A stretch of 64,000 nt of DNA from Kribbella catacumbae DSM 19601 (lineage in GTDB: Bacteria; Actinomycetota; Actinomycetes; Propionibacteriales; Kribbellaceae), in contig NZ_AQUZ01000002.1 in the NCBI RefSeq assembly GCF_000372465.1, positions 62,160 through 126,159 on the forward strand. The letters run 5' to 3'. The translations under genes and the position numbers were made by a program. The notes under the pieces were generated by a model. That model made no database searches, was not told the DNA's origin, and was given only the letters and a program-made list of their open reading frames with translations. Positions 24,771 to 33,125 of this stretch are shown one piece after another. Position 1 is the stretch's first letter, and each line of letters starts with the position of its first letter.

Positions 24771-25559
24771 GTGGTGACTGAAGCCTTGGTGCCGGCCGAG
24801 GACGACGTGCGCCTGGCCGCGCTGCATCGGTACGACATCCTGGACACCCCTCCGGACGGTTCCTTCGACCGAGTGACCGCGCTGGCGGCCAGGTACCTGC
24901 GGGTGCCCATCTCGATCGTGAGCCTGGTCGATCGTGACCGGATCTGGTTCAAATCCCGCCAGGGCCTCGACGATGTCGAGCAGATCGACCGCGACCCCCG
25001 ACTGTGCGCCTCCGCGATCCTGCAGGACGAGCCCTGGCACGTAGCCGATGCCGCACTCGACCCCAGAACACTGGTCAATCCACTGGTTACCGGGCCGCTG
25101 GGGCTGCGCTTCTACCTGCGCATCCCATTGACGACCTACGACGGGCACAATCTCGGCACGCTGTGCGTGATCGACCGCGAACCCCGTACTGCGACCGACG
25201 ACCAGATCGCCACGTTGAGCGACCTGGCCGGCATGGTGATGGACCAACTGGAACTGCGCCTGGCCGCCCGGCGCATCATTGCCCTCGAGGAACAAGCCCG
25301 CCACCACGCCGAAGAATGGGCCGTCGCCGCCCAGCGAAACGCCGACACGCTCCAAGACGGCATCGCCAGCAACCGGCTGATCGGGCAGGCGCTGGGATTG
25401 CTGATGGAGCGTTTCGACCTCGACGCTGATCGCGCGTTCGTGGTGCTGAAGCGCTACTCCCAAGACAACAACCGCAAACTCAACGAGGTCGCGCTAGAAC
25501 TGGTCACCACCCGCAAACTGCCGTCACCCGATGCGATACCGCGCCGCTCATCTCGATAG
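24771..25559 (+). CDS. GAF-ANTAR domain regulator
   Basis: A 262-residue protein: a GAF domain (residues ~15-165, with YDILDTPPDGSFDRVTALAA and LCVIDREPRTATDDQ), a coiled-coil linker, and a C-terminal ANTAR domain (LIGQALGLLMERFDLDADRA and FVVLKRYSQDNNRKL). ANTAR domains bind paired hairpins in nascent RNA and prevent termination, so this is probably an antitermination regulator responding to a small molecule or redox signal sensed by GAF. GTG 24771 or 24774 is the start, with AAGGT upstream. Confidence 0.9.
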   Translation: MVTEALVPAEDDVRLAALHRYDILDTPPDGSFDRVTALAARYLRVPISIVSLVDRDRIWFKSRQGLDDVEQIDRDPRLCASAILQDEPWHVADAALDPRTLVNPLVTGPLGLRFYLRIPLTTYDGHNLGTLCVIDREPRTATDDQIATLSDLAGMVMDQLELRLAARRIIALEEQARHHAEEWAVAAQRNADTLQDGIASNRLIGQALGLLMERFDLDADRAFVVLKRYSQDNNRKLNEVALELVTTRKLPSPDAIPRRSSR

Positions 25560-25738
25560 GCCCCCGCGCCAGCCACAGCGAGGTGGAGCTGCTTCGCCCG
25601 TGGCAGCCCGTGCAGAACGGGACACTGGTGTGTGATCGGATCTGCACTCAGCGAGCACCGGACGAGACCGCGCGTCGTCGGCATCTTGACCCAACGATGA
25701 CCTCGCCGCAGGACGGCTCGCCGAGCGTGGGTGGCGGA

Positions 25739-25762
25739 GGCCGGCCGCCCGTGCGGCCGGCC
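25739..25762 (-). terminator. Hairpin terminator of the ferritin-like gene
   Basis: GGCCGGCCGC (25739-25748) and GCGGCCGGCC (25753-25762) form a perfect 10-base stem with loop CCGT just downstream (minus strand) of the stop codon at 25774. Confidence 0.75.
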
Positions 25763-25773
25763 CGTGAGGTTGG

Positions 25774-26763
25774 TCAGGCGTTGGCGCGGCTGGTGTTGAT
25801 CTGGCCGTTGACGCCGGCGGGGAAGAAGCCGCCCTTGGTGGCCTTCTTCGGAGTCAGGTAGACGACGTTGAGGACCTGGTCGGCGCCGCGGCTGAAGGCG
25901 ATGCCGTTGGCGTCGGTCGGCACGATGTTGGTCTTGCCCTTGTACTTCGTGCCCTGGTCGAGGTCCGCTTTGCCGTCGAGGCTGTCGCGTGCGTTGGAGA
26001 TCGCCACCGAGGGGACCTCCAGGCCGCGGGAAACGAGCGTGGTGCGGATGTTGGCCGCGTGGTAGGCCTCGACGGCGAGGATGCCCGCTGCCGCTTCGAG
26101 GTAGGTCTTGTTGCTGATCAGCGGTGCCGCCCCCTTGTAGGCGGTGACGCCTACGTCTTCGAAGACGTAGGCGGCGAGCAGGAAGTTGTTCTCTCCTGCG
26201 TAGGCATCGAACTTCTGGCCGGGCTTGATCAGCCCGGCGGCCAGTGCTGCTGAGGTGAAGGCGGCGTCGATGTCGATCGCCGGGCGCGCGACCGCCGCCG
26301 TACCCAGAGCCTTACGCAGGAACCTCACGTGGGCGAGTTCGTCGGCGGCGATCTCCTCGGCATAGGCCTTGACGATCTTGGACTGGAACTTGACCTTGCG
26401 GCCGCCCTTGACCCCGCCCGGCTTGCCCTTGCCGTAGACCTCGGCGGCAGACAGGCCGTAACCACGAACCGCGCGGAGGTAGAACTCCGCCTCGAGGTAC
26501 TCCAGGTTGAGCGCGAAGTTCAGTACGGCACCGTCGCTGGGCTTGGCGTAGTTGGGGTCCTTGTCGTGGCCGAGACCGAGGTCCAGTCCAGAACCTGCGG
26601 TGTCAGCGGCCGCTGGGTTGAGGACTGCGCCGGCGAGCAGGCCGCCGCCGGCCAGTCCGGCACCGACGGTGGTGACACCGGCGGCTCGGAGGAACTTGCG
26701 TCGGTCGACGCCGTTCTCCGCACTTCGGTCGATCGCGTTGCGGATGAAGAGCTTGTCGAACAT
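25774..26763 (-). CDS. Tat-exported ferritin-like domain protein (329 aa)
   Basis: Starting at ATG 26763, it has a twin-arginine signal: [20 protein letters not shown] around residue 20. The mature part is a ferritin-like four-helix protein. [16 protein letters not shown] and [16 protein letters not shown] carry the E...ExxH ligand pattern, with [13 protein letters not shown] in the second half. Such proteins bind a diiron or similar metal centre outside the membrane, in the cell envelope, possibly against peroxide or for iron storage. It is preceded by a SigK-type promoter (26863-26889) and divergent from mntH. Confidence 0.9.
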   Translation of the reverse strand: MFDKLFIRNAIDRSAENGVDRRKFLRAAGVTTVGAGLAGGGLLAGAVLNPAAADTAGSGLDLGLGHDKDPNYAKPSDGAVLNFALNLEYLEAEFYLRAVRGYGLSAAEVYGKGKPGGVKGGRKVKFQSKIVKAYAEEIAADELAHVRFLRKALGTAAVARPAIDIDAAFTSAALAAGLIKPGQKFDAYAGENNFLLAAYVFEDVGVTAYKGAAPLISNKTYLEAAAGILAVEAYHAANIRTTLVSRGLEVPSVAISNARDSLDGKADLDQGTKYKGKTNIVPTDANGIAFSRGADQVLNVVYLTPKKATKGGFFPAGVNGQINTSRANA

Positions 26764-26862
26764 GTTCGTCTCCAGAGTCGAGTTCCCACCCGGTCGGTCG
26801 ACCGCGGCGGGCACAGCGAGCCGTCTCAAGGAGCGGTTGTCGGCGACCAGCCATCCGGACTC

Positions 26863-26889
26863 ATTCGGTGCGGCGACGCGAGCGGATCG
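26863..26889 (-). promoter_or_regulatory. SigK-type promoter of the Tat ferritin-like gene
   Basis: Minus strand: CGATCC (26889-26884), 15 bases, CCGAAT (26868-26863). One mismatch in the -35 hexamer; leader about 95 bases. Confidence 0.6.
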
Positions 26890-27033
26890 GTCAAGACCGC
26901 GTGTCGCCCGATCCGGAAACTCGTGAGGCCTCAGACCTATCCGCAGTGCTGAGCGTTCCGAAGTGAATGCCGGGAGCAATGTCTGCTGCGGGATGCTTTC
27001 TCCATAGCCCGGATCCGGGCAGTTTCGAACGGA

Positions 27034-27057
27034 TCCGGACAGCGCCCCGTGTCCGGA
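27034..27057. repeat. Inverted repeat TCCGGACA/TGTCCGGA
   Basis: TCCGGACA (27034-27041) and TGTCCGGA (27050-27057) surround eight bases in the divergent region between the ferritin-like gene and mntH. The size suits a regulator operator, for example a metal-responsive one. Confidence 0.4.
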
Positions 27058-27100
27058 CTTGATCCCTGATCGGTCAGTTACCTCACATCGATCGATCACC

Positions 27101-27158
27101 TGTCTCACTGCCGCTCGTGCGGTGTTCTGAGTGCGCTGCCACGGACGGCAGTGAGACA
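27101..27158. repeat. 13-base inverted repeat with a 32-base centre upstream of mntH
   Basis: TGTCTCACTGCCG (27101-27113) is matched perfectly by CGGCAGTGAGACA (27146-27158). It lies about 140 bases before the putative mntH promoter, so it is not part of that mRNA leader. It may form an upstream regulatory element or a transcript of its own. Confidence 0.5.
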
Positions 27159-27298
27159 ACCTCCAGAGGGTTCCCCCGGTGCTGGCCCGAAAGGGTCCCC
27201 CCGTCCCGGGCCGGTACCGGGACGGCCGGATCCAGACCGTGCGATGCGCAGACCTCAAGCGGTCACCAGCGCCGGGGAAGCCTCCTTCCTGGCCACAC

Positions 27299-27325
27299 CC
27301 ATCTGGTGATGCGGTGGCTCCGAAC
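27299..27325 (+). promoter_or_regulatory. SigK-type promoter of mntH
   Basis: CCATCT (27299-27304), 15 bases, CCGAAC (27320-27325), with the ATG of mntH 38 bases beyond. One mismatch in the -35 and a C at the last -10 position, as in the sortase promoter. Confidence 0.6.
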
Positions 27326-27362
27326 GATTCACGTCCCGCCCCGTCGAGCGAGAGGCTGGCGC

Positions 27363-28598
27363 ATGTATGCACCGGCTCCACTAAAACGTCAGCTGAACCG
27401 ATCGGGTCTGGTGTTGCTCGGGCCGGCTTTCGTTGCTGCGGTCGCCTACGTCGACCCGGGCAACTTCGCCACCAATATCGCGGCCGGTACGACGTACGGC
27501 TATCTACTCTGTTGGGTGGTGGTCGGAGCCAACTTAATGGCCGTCCTGGTCCAGTACCTCGCGGCCAAGGCCAGCATCGCCACTGGGCGGACCTTGCCGC
27601 AGCTATGTCGGGAACAGTTCAAGCGATCCACCTCGACCGGGCTCTGGGCGCAGGCGGAGCTGGTCGCGATCGCCACCGATCTGGCCGAGGTCGTCGGCGG
27701 CGCGATTGCGCTGAATCTGCTCTTCGGAGTTCCGCTGTTGCTGGGCGGCGTGATCACCGGGCTGGTGTCGTTCGCGTTGCTGATCTACCAGTCGAAGCGT
27801 GGCCAGCGGCCGTTCGAGGCAGCGATCGTGGGACTGCTCGCGGTGGTGCTGATCGGATTCGTGGTGTCGACGGTGCAGTCGCATCCGTCGGGTTCGGCGG
27901 TCATCGGCGGCCTGGTACCGCGGCTGGAGGGCACCGACTCACTGGTCCTGGCCGCGGGCATGCTCGGCGCGACGGTGATGCCGCACGCGATCTGGCTGCA
28001 CGGTGCGCTCGTCACCGATCGGCACGGTAAGACGCTGCGGTCGACGGTCGGGAAACTGCAGGTGCTCAAGGCAACGAGGTTGGATGTCGGGATCGCGATG
28101 GCGCTGGCCGGTGCGGTCAACCTGGCCATGGTCGTGGTCGCCGCCGCCGCGCTGCAGGGATCGGGCGCCAACACGTTGGAGGCAGCACATCAGGCGTTCG
28201 GCGACAACCTCGGCCGGATGCCCGCACTGCTGTTCGCCCTCGCACTGCTCGCGTCGGGCTTCGCCTCGTCATCGGTCGGCACGTACGCCGGATCTGTGAT
28301 CCTGGAGGGCTTCTGGAAGCGCCACGTTCCGCTGGCAGTCCGCCGATTGATCACCCTGCTGCCCGCGCTCGTGATCCTCGCCATCGGGATCGACCCGAGC
28401 CGGGCGCTGGTGGTCTCGCAGGTGGTGTTGAGCTTCGGCATCCCGTGCGCATTGTGGCCGCTGGTTCGCATCACCGCGTCGAAGGCCGTGATGGGCGAGT
28501 TCGTCAACCGCTGGCAGACCACCGTGATCGCCTGCCTGGTGGCGACGGCGATCACCACGTTGAACGTCGTACTGATCGTCCTCACCTTGCGCGGTTGA
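27363..28598 (+). CDS. mntH: Nramp-family manganese/iron transporter
   Basis: A 411-residue Nramp protein. The metal-binding motif of helix 1 is [12 protein letters not shown] (DPGN) and that of helix 6 is [15 protein letters not shown] (MPH), both needed for Mn(II)/Fe(II) coordination. Eleven or so helices, normal length. It should import Mn2+ or Fe2+ with protons. ATG 27363 follows GAGAGGC. Open sequence continues upstream in the same frame but lacks Nramp features and is not coding. Location beside ferritin-like genes and a SigK-type promoter suggests Mn uptake as part of an oxidative or metal stress response. Confidence 0.94.
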   Translation: MYAPAPLKRQLNRSGLVLLGPAFVAAVAYVDPGNFATNIAAGTTYGYLLCWVVVGANLMAVLVQYLAAKASIATGRTLPQLCREQFKRSTSTGLWAQAELVAIATDLAEVVGGAIALNLLFGVPLLLGGVITGLVSFALLIYQSKRGQRPFEAAIVGLLAVVLIGFVVSTVQSHPSGSAVIGGLVPRLEGTDSLVLAAGMLGATVMPHAIWLHGALVTDRHGKTLRSTVGKLQVLKATRLDVGIAMALAGAVNLAMVVVAAAALQGSGANTLEAAHQAFGDNLGRMPALLFALALLASGFASSSVGTYAGSVILEGFWKRHVPLAVRRLITLLPALVILAIGIDPSRALVVSQVVLSFGIPCALWPLVRITASKAVMGEFVNRWQTTVIACLVATAITTLNVVLIVLTLRG

Positions 28599-28676
28599 AA
28601 GAACTCCACCAGCTGGTGAACGCGGAGCCGGACGGCGCCGTACTCACTCGCATCAATCACTGATTCGAGGAGCTTG

Positions 28677-29558
28677 ATGATGAAGAGATCGTTGGCAGCC
28701 GCTGTTGCCTTTGGCGTCGTGCTCACCGCGGGCCTGACCGCAGTACCGGCCGCGTCGGCAACCGGTCGTGGTGCGGCCCCCGACATCTACCTGCTCGAAA
28801 GCAACGGGACCTTGAGCATCAGGGATTCGCAGCGGCCGTTGCTGGCCGAGCACCGGGTCAAGGTCCGCGGTCTCAAGGCGCACGACCGCCTGGTGGGCAT
28901 CGACGTCCGCCCGGCCACCGGACAGCTCTACGCGATCGCCAAGTCCGGGCAGCTGTACACGCTGGACATCAGGTCAGGTCGCGCCTCAGCAGTCGGTACT
29001 GCGGCCGCCGGCGCGGTGGGCAGCACGGTCGGCTTCGACTTCAACCCCACGGTGGACCGGATCAGACTGGTCGCGAGCAGCGGCCGCAACCTCAGGCTGC
29101 ATCCCGACACCGGCGCGGTCGCGGCGGTCGACGGCACGCTTGCCTACGCCGCGGGTGGTTCGGCACCCAAGGTCGCGGCGGCGGCCTACACGGACAGCTT
29201 CGCCGGCGCGACGACCACCGGCTTGTACGGTCTCGACGCTCGCCGCGACACGCTGGTCACCCAGGGCACCCTGCCGGGGACGACGCCTGCTGTGTCGCCG
29301 AACACCGGGCAGCTGTTCACCGTCGGCCGCCTCGGTAAGGACATCTCGGCAGTCAACGGCTTCGACATCAAGGGCAAGGGTCGCCAGGCCGGCTCGTACA
29401 ACCCGCGCGACTACGACGCCATCGCCGCAGTACAAGGCGACTACGGCCTGTACGGCGGCTCGAAGCTGGTCCGGGTCGACCTGCGGACCGGCCGGACCAC
29501 GCCCTTGCTGGCGCTCGGGCTGGGCGAGGTCGTGGGACTCACCTACGCCGCTCGCTGA
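28677..29558 (+). CDS. Secreted DUF4394 protein
   Basis: A ~293-residue protein with a signal peptide (KRSLAAAVAFGVVLTAG, ending at an ASA-like site near residue 27). The mature part is a DUF4394 beta-repeat domain: LVGIDVRPATGQLYAIA, VGFDFNPTVDRIRLVASSG and LHPDTGAVAAVDGTLAYA are characteristic. The family is of unknown function. GAGGAG lies upstream; ATG 28677 or 28680 can start. A strong hairpin follows, then an ECF sigma/anti-sigma pair on the same strand. Confidence 0.9.
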   Translation: MMKRSLAAAVAFGVVLTAGLTAVPAASATGRGAAPDIYLLESNGTLSIRDSQRPLLAEHRVKVRGLKAHDRLVGIDVRPATGQLYAIAKSGQLYTLDIRSGRASAVGTAAAGAVGSTVGFDFNPTVDRIRLVASSGRNLRLHPDTGAVAAVDGTLAYAAGGSAPKVAAAAYTDSFAGATTTGLYGLDARRDTLVTQGTLPGTTPAVSPNTGQLFTVGRLGKDISAVNGFDIKGKGRQAGSYNPRDYDAIAAVQGDYGLYGGSKLVRVDLRTGRTTPLLALGLGEVVGLTYAAR

Positions 29559-29564
29559 CTTCAC

Positions 29565-29590
29565 GGGCCGCCGGGACATCCCGGCGGCCC
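29565..29590 (+). terminator. Hairpin after the DUF4394 gene
   Basis: A perfect 12-base stem GGGCCGCCGGGA/TCCCGGCGGCCC (29565-29576 with 29579-29590) right after the stop codon. It probably ends or attenuates transcription before the sigma factor gene. Confidence 0.7.
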
Positions 29591-29613
29591 CTGCCTGCGC
29601 GAGGAGACGATCA

Positions 29614-30171
29614 GTGCCAGGATCACCGCCACGGCGACCGCTGCGGACCGAGCACGACCTCAGCCGTGACGACGGCATCGGGGCGGCGTACTCCGAACAC
29701 GGTGCCGAGCTGTACCGGTTCGCGCTGCGGCAGCTCGACGACGAAGGCGCCGCGACCGACGTCGTACAAGAGACCTTCGTCCGGGCGTGGCGAGCGGCTG
29801 ATCGCTTCGATCCGTCGGTCGCGAGTCTGCGGGTCTGGCTGTTCGCCATCGCCCGCAATCTCGTGGTCGACGAGACGCGCCGCCGCGCTGCCCGGCCGGT
29901 GACACCGCAGCCGCCGGATCTGTTGACCGAGCTCGGTCCGGTCACGGACAACGCCGACGACAAGGCGGTGCTGAGCTGGCTGGTCGAGGAGGCCTTGCAA
30001 CGGGTCAGGCCCGAGGCGCGTTCGGCCCTGGTCGAGACCTACCTGCGCGGCCGCCCGTACGCCGAGGTCGCGGCCGAGCAGGGCGTTCCGGTCGGTACGT
30101 TGCGCAGCAGGGTCTTCTACGGGCTGAAGGCGCTGCGCCTGGCGATGGACGAGATGGGAGTTGAACTGTGA
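29614..30171 (+). CDS. Second ECF sigma factor
   Basis: A 185-residue sigma factor starting at GTG 29614 with GAGGAG seven bases before. Region 2: AYSEHGAELYRFALRQLDDE and AATDVVQETFVRAWRAADRF; region 4: ALVETYLRGRPYAEVAAEQG then VPVGTLRSRVFYGLKALR. It belongs to the common actinobacterial group paired with a zinc-finger anti-sigma protein (the next gene, overlapping by GTGA). Differs clearly from the SigK-like factor at 22830. Its regulon is not visible; the DUF4394 gene is the obvious candidate target. Confidence 0.9.
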   Translation: MPGSPPRRPLRTEHDLSRDDGIGAAYSEHGAELYRFALRQLDDEGAATDVVQETFVRAWRAADRFDPSVASLRVWLFAIARNLVVDETRRRAARPVTPQPPDLLTELGPVTDNADDKAVLSWLVEEALQRVRPEARSALVETYLRGRPYAEVAAEQGVPVGTLRSRVFYGLKALRLAMDEMGVEL

Positions 30172-30827
30172 ACAGCGAAGAGCATCGCCGGCTGCGCGAA
30201 TTGCTGGGCGCCTTTGCTCTCGGCCAGTTGACTGAGACCGAGCACACCGCAGTACAGGCCCATCTCGACGGCTGCGCGACCTGCCGTGCCGAACTGGCGA
30301 CGATCGAGCCACTGGCCGACGCACTCGAGCTGGTGGACCCTGCTCGTTTGGACCGGCTCCCGGCCGCGCCGCCGTACTGGCTCGAAGAGTCCGTTCTCGC
30401 TGCCGTGAGGGCCGAGCCCAGGCGGATCCATCCTTGGCGCAGGCGGCTGGTGACGGCAGCGGCCGTCCTGGTGATCGGCGCGGCCGGTACCGGGTTGGGC
30501 TACGCGCTTGCTCCCGATCCACCGAAGATCCCGCTCGAACCGGTCCAGGTGACCACGGTGGCGGCCGGCGTACGGTCTACGGCGCAGGTGGTTCCGCACA
30601 CCTGGGGCATGGAGATCAAGCTGGCCGGTACGGGCTTCGTCGCCGGCCAGCGCTACCACGTGACCGTAGTCGGCGTCGACGGCCGGATCGCAGCGGCGGG
30701 GGAGTTCATCGGTACCGGTACCAAGCCCATGCTGTGCAACCTGAACTCGTCCGTACTGCGGGCCGAGGCCCAATCCTTCGAGGTCCGCGACGAAACAGAC
30801 CAGGTCGTGCTCAGAGGCCAGGTCTGA
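30168..30827 (+). CDS. Zinc-finger anti-sigma factor
   Basis: A 219-residue membrane protein whose start (GTG 30168) overlaps the sigma stop. The N-terminal zf-HC2 type domain has AFALGQLTETEHTAVQAHLD followed by GCATCRAEL, giving H-x3-C-x2-C. A membrane helix (about residue 98-117) separates it from an extracytoplasmic beta domain ending with EVRDETDQVVLRGQV. It should sequester the adjacent sigma factor. Unlike the two RskA proteins, it does not have the GGGQATVV/YQLWLID domain. Confidence 0.88.
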   Translation: MNSEEHRRLRELLGAFALGQLTETEHTAVQAHLDGCATCRAELATIEPLADALELVDPARLDRLPAAPPYWLEESVLAAVRAEPRRIHPWRRRLVTAAAVLVIGAAGTGLGYALAPDPPKIPLEPVQVTTVAAGVRSTAQVVPHTWGMEIKLAGTGFVAGQRYHVTVVGVDGRIAAAGEFIGTGTKPMLCNLNSSVLRAEAQSFEVRDETDQVVLRGQV

Positions 30828-30828
30828 A

Positions 30829-30870
30829 CAGAGCGGGCCGGTCTCCCTCAGGGAAGGCCGGCCCGCTCTG
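30829..30870. terminator. Bidirectional terminator between convergent operons
   Basis: CAGAGCGGGCCGG (30829-30841) pairs with CCGGCCCGCTCTG (30858-30870), enclosing a nested smaller hairpin. It sits between the anti-sigma gene and the convergent ferritin-like gene and can serve both. Confidence 0.8.
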
Positions 30871-30878
30871 TGTTCGGG

Positions 30879-31508
30879 TCAGTAGGTGATCGCGGCAACC
30901 ACCTTGTTCGGGTCGACGAGGAACGGCGCGACCGCCGTCAGCACGTCGGCTTTGGCGATGCCCTTCTCGAACGAGCCCTGATACACGCCGCCCTCAGCCT
31001 TCAGGCCGAGCAGGTTGCCGACGACCGCAGCATGCCTGGCCTCGACACCGAAGATGCCGGCCGCGGCCTGCAGGATCATCTTGTCCTTCACGAACCCTGC
31101 CGCCCCGAGATAGGCGCCGACACCCTTGTTCTCGAAGACGTGTGCCGTGGTCAGGTAGCTCTTCCGGTTCTCGAAGGCACCGCCGAAGTCGACCGCCGGC
31201 GCGCCGATCGGCGTACCGCCGAGCTTCTGGATCGTCGCCGTCAGCGTCGCAACGTGCGAGGCCTCGTCCGCGCCGATCTGCATCAGGTACTGCTTCTCCT
31301 TGCCTTTGACCAGATCGGCCTTGTTGCCCTGGCGGTAGAACTCCGCCTCCAGGTACTCCAGCGCGAGCGCGTAGTTCAGCACCTCGATGTCGTTCCTGAA
31401 GTCCTTTGCACTGGCGAGCGCGAATCCGTTGTTCAGGGCGCCGATCGCGACCCCGGCCGGAACCGCGGAGGCGTTGCCGTGGATCAGGTCTGCTGTCGTG
31501 TCTGTCAT
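30879..31508 (-). CDS. Ferritin-like domain protein without a Tat signal (209 aa)
   Basis: The 209-residue protein has ferritin-like helices: [37 protein letters not shown] (E...ExxH), and GIFGVEARHAAVVGNLLGL with a second E-x2-H. No signal peptide or twin arginine is seen, unlike the gene before it. It begins 12 bases after the Tat-signal ferritin-like gene on the same strand, so the two could form a complex and be exported together. Function presumably metal binding in the envelope or cytoplasm. Confidence 0.88.
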   Translation of the reverse strand: MTDTTADLIHGNASAVPAGVAIGALNNGFALASAKDFRNDIEVLNYALALEYLEAEFYRQGNKADLVKGKEKQYLMQIGADEASHVATLTATIQKLGGTPIGAPAVDFGGAFENRKSYLTTAHVFENKGVGAYLGAAGFVKDKMILQAAAGIFGVEARHAAVVGNLLGLKAEGGVYQGSFEKGIAKADVLTAVAPFLVDPNKVVAAITY

Positions 31509-31520
31509 CAGCTGTTCCTC

Positions 31521-32183
31521 CTACTTTGCCAGAAAGGGCATGGCGGCCTTGAGGACCGGCCCCATCGGGAGATTGGCCTCGATCGGCGCTGGGAACGGGT
31601 TCCCGCCGGTGATCTGGGCGATGATTGCGGCGTGCCGGGACTCGACTCCGGCAATGGAGGCAGCGGCGCCCAGGATCTCAGGGCTCTTCACCAGCGTGAC
31701 CTGCCCGTGGTAGGCCTTCACGCCGAGTTCCTCGAAGGTTCCGGCCAGTTTCAGGAAGTTGGCCCGGTTGGAGAACGTGCCGGCCGGGAACTTCACCTTC
31801 GGCTGTGCGACCGCCTTGCCGCCGAGGTCGGTGATCGTGGTGCGGACAGCCTTGACGTGGTCGGCTTCGTGCTGCTGGATCGGGTCGACCAGCTCGAGCT
31901 CGCGACCCTTCAGGAGGTTCGCCTTCAGGCCGGCCGTGTAGAAGGCGGCCTCGAGGTACTCCAGGGTCAACGCGTAGTTGAGGATGTCCAGATCGCTCGC
32001 GTTCGCGTCGTTCGCGCCGTAGCCACGATCGGCGGTGCCGAATGCCAGCGGGTCGCCGACCCGGGTCGCGACGTACGTGACGCCGACGCCGACCAGTGCG
32101 GCGTTGCGCAGGAAGCTGCGCCGGCTGTTCTCGTCTGCGAACTCGAGGACCGGACGGCCCCCGAAGATTGCCTTGATACCCAT
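31521..32183 (-). CDS. Tat-exported ferritin-like domain protein (220 aa)
   Basis: A 220-residue protein with a twin-arginine signal, NSRRSFLRNAALVGVGV (residues ~19-35). The mature part has LNYALTLEYLEAAFYTAG, PIQQHEADHVKAVRTTI and SIAGVESRHAAIIAQIT, repeating the E...ExxH pattern of ferritin-like proteins. It probably binds iron or manganese outside the membrane. The order sortase, this gene, then the 209-residue ferritin-like gene on the minus strand suggests one operon driven from the SigK-type promoter at 33006-33032. Confidence 0.9.
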   Translation of the reverse strand: MGIKAIFGGRPVLEFADENSRRSFLRNAALVGVGVTYVATRVGDPLAFGTADRGYGANDANASDLDILNYALTLEYLEAAFYTAGLKANLLKGRELELVDPIQQHEADHVKAVRTTITDLGGKAVAQPKVKFPAGTFSNRANFLKLAGTFEELGVKAYHGQVTLVKSPEILGAAASIAGVESRHAAIIAQITGGNPFPAPIEANLPMGPVLKAAMPFLAK

Positions 32184-32251
32184 GACTCTCCTTGAAGCTT
32201 GCGAAGGTGTGCATCAGGTTCGTGCTGGGTTCAGGGGAACTATCGACCTCC

Positions 32252-32965
32252 TCAGCCGGCGCGCGCCTGCACGACGATGCGCTGGTAGTGGGCAGTGAGG
32301 GGATTGCAGGCGAACAGGGTGAGAACCCTGTCGCTCGCCTTGGTGGGCTGACGCAGTACGAACTTCACGTACTGCGACTCCGGCACGATCGTGGTCTTGA
32401 AGACCTTGTACGTCGTGCTTTTCGCGCCGACGGTGACCTTGATCGGATCACCGGGGCGGAGCTTGTCGAGATGCAGGAACGGCTTCTCGTTCGTACTGCG
32501 ATGGCCGCTGATGACAGAGTTCCCCGCGACGCCGGGCAGCGGCGTACCTGGCCAGTGTCCGACACCCTTGACCAGTGCAGCCTCATCGACGCCGTTGTTC
32601 AGCTCGTCATCGAGTTCCAACCGGGGAATCGCGAGCCGGCCGAGCCGTAACTGCTCACCAGCCTTGGCCTTGATAGCCTCGATCGGTACACCGGCCGCCG
32701 GATTCTCCTCGCCCGGTGCGATCTGCGACTCGACCGGCTCACCGTTGCGAAGCTGGTCGAGCATTCGGTTCACCAACGCGTCCGGTTCCGGGCCACCAGT
32801 TGCGGCCACGGAGGGCTTCGCCAATGGCGTGATCACGCTCTGCGTACTACCGGCCGAACTCGCTTGCTCGCCGTCCGGCCCGAAGATCACCACGCCGGCT
32901 GCGACAAGAGCCGCGAAGCCGGTACTTGCCGCCAGCCACCGATAAATCGGTTTCCAGGTCTTCAT
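32252..32965 (-). CDS. Class E-like sortase
   Basis: A 237-residue sortase (ATG 32965; an ATG four codons upstream is also possible). An N-terminal membrane anchor (residues ~8-28) is followed by a linker and the sortase barrel. The catalytic residues are visible: His in NSVISGHRST, Cys in VLTLFACNP and Arg in HYQRIVVQ. It joins surface proteins with a C-terminal sorting motif to the cell wall. No LPxTG- or LAxTG-type substrate is encoded nearby. First gene of an operon with two ferritin-like genes. Confidence 0.9.
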   Translation of the reverse strand: MKTWKPIYRWLAASTGFAALVAAGVVIFGPDGEQASSAGSTQSVITPLAKPSVAATGGPEPDALVNRMLDQLRNGEPVESQIAPGEENPAAGVPIEAIKAKAGEQLRLGRLAIPRLELDDELNNGVDEAALVKGVGHWPGTPLPGVAGNSVISGHRSTNEKPFLHLDKLRPGDPIKVTVGAKSTTYKVFKTTIVPESQYVKFVLRQPTKASDRVLTLFACNPLTAHYQRIVVQARAG

Positions 32966-33005
32966 ACCGCTGACCATCTCCTCACGAAGCGGTGCATCAG
33001 CGATG

Positions 33006-33032
33006 GTTCGGAGGCAACCGGTCTGCGGATAG
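33006..33032 (-). promoter_or_regulatory. SigK-type promoter of the sortase/ferritin operon
   Basis: Minus strand: CTATCC (33032-33027), 15 bases, CCGAAC (33011-33006). The start of the sortase lies ~41 bases downstream. It is back to back with the tatA promoter at 33064-33090. Confidence 0.6.
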
Positions 33033-33063
33033 GTGACGCGGCAGTATTCGTCCGGCGGCTGAC

Positions 33064-33090
33064 CCATCCCCACGCCAGAGGGCACCGAAT
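33064..33090 (+). promoter_or_regulatory. SigK-type promoter of tatA-tatB
   Basis: CCATCC (33064-33069), 15 bases, CCGAAT (33085-33090), a perfect match to the site at 20312-20338. ATG of tatA follows 36 bases later. Confidence 0.75.
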
Positions 33091-33125
33091 TCCGAGTGAC
33101 CGTTGATCAAGGAAATGGAGTCGAC

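Noticed and set aside
27117-27362. N-terminal extension of MntH in the open frame before ATG 27363
   Set aside because: The extension is Arg/Pro/Ser-rich without Nramp similarity, and it would cross the putative SigK-type promoter at 27299-27325. ATG 27363 gives a normal Nramp N-terminus.
27101-27362. A riboswitch (M-box, Mn or c-di-AMP type) in front of mntH
   Set aside because: I could not match any consensus of these riboswitches, and the promoter candidate lies only 38 bases before the start, leaving no room for a long leader.
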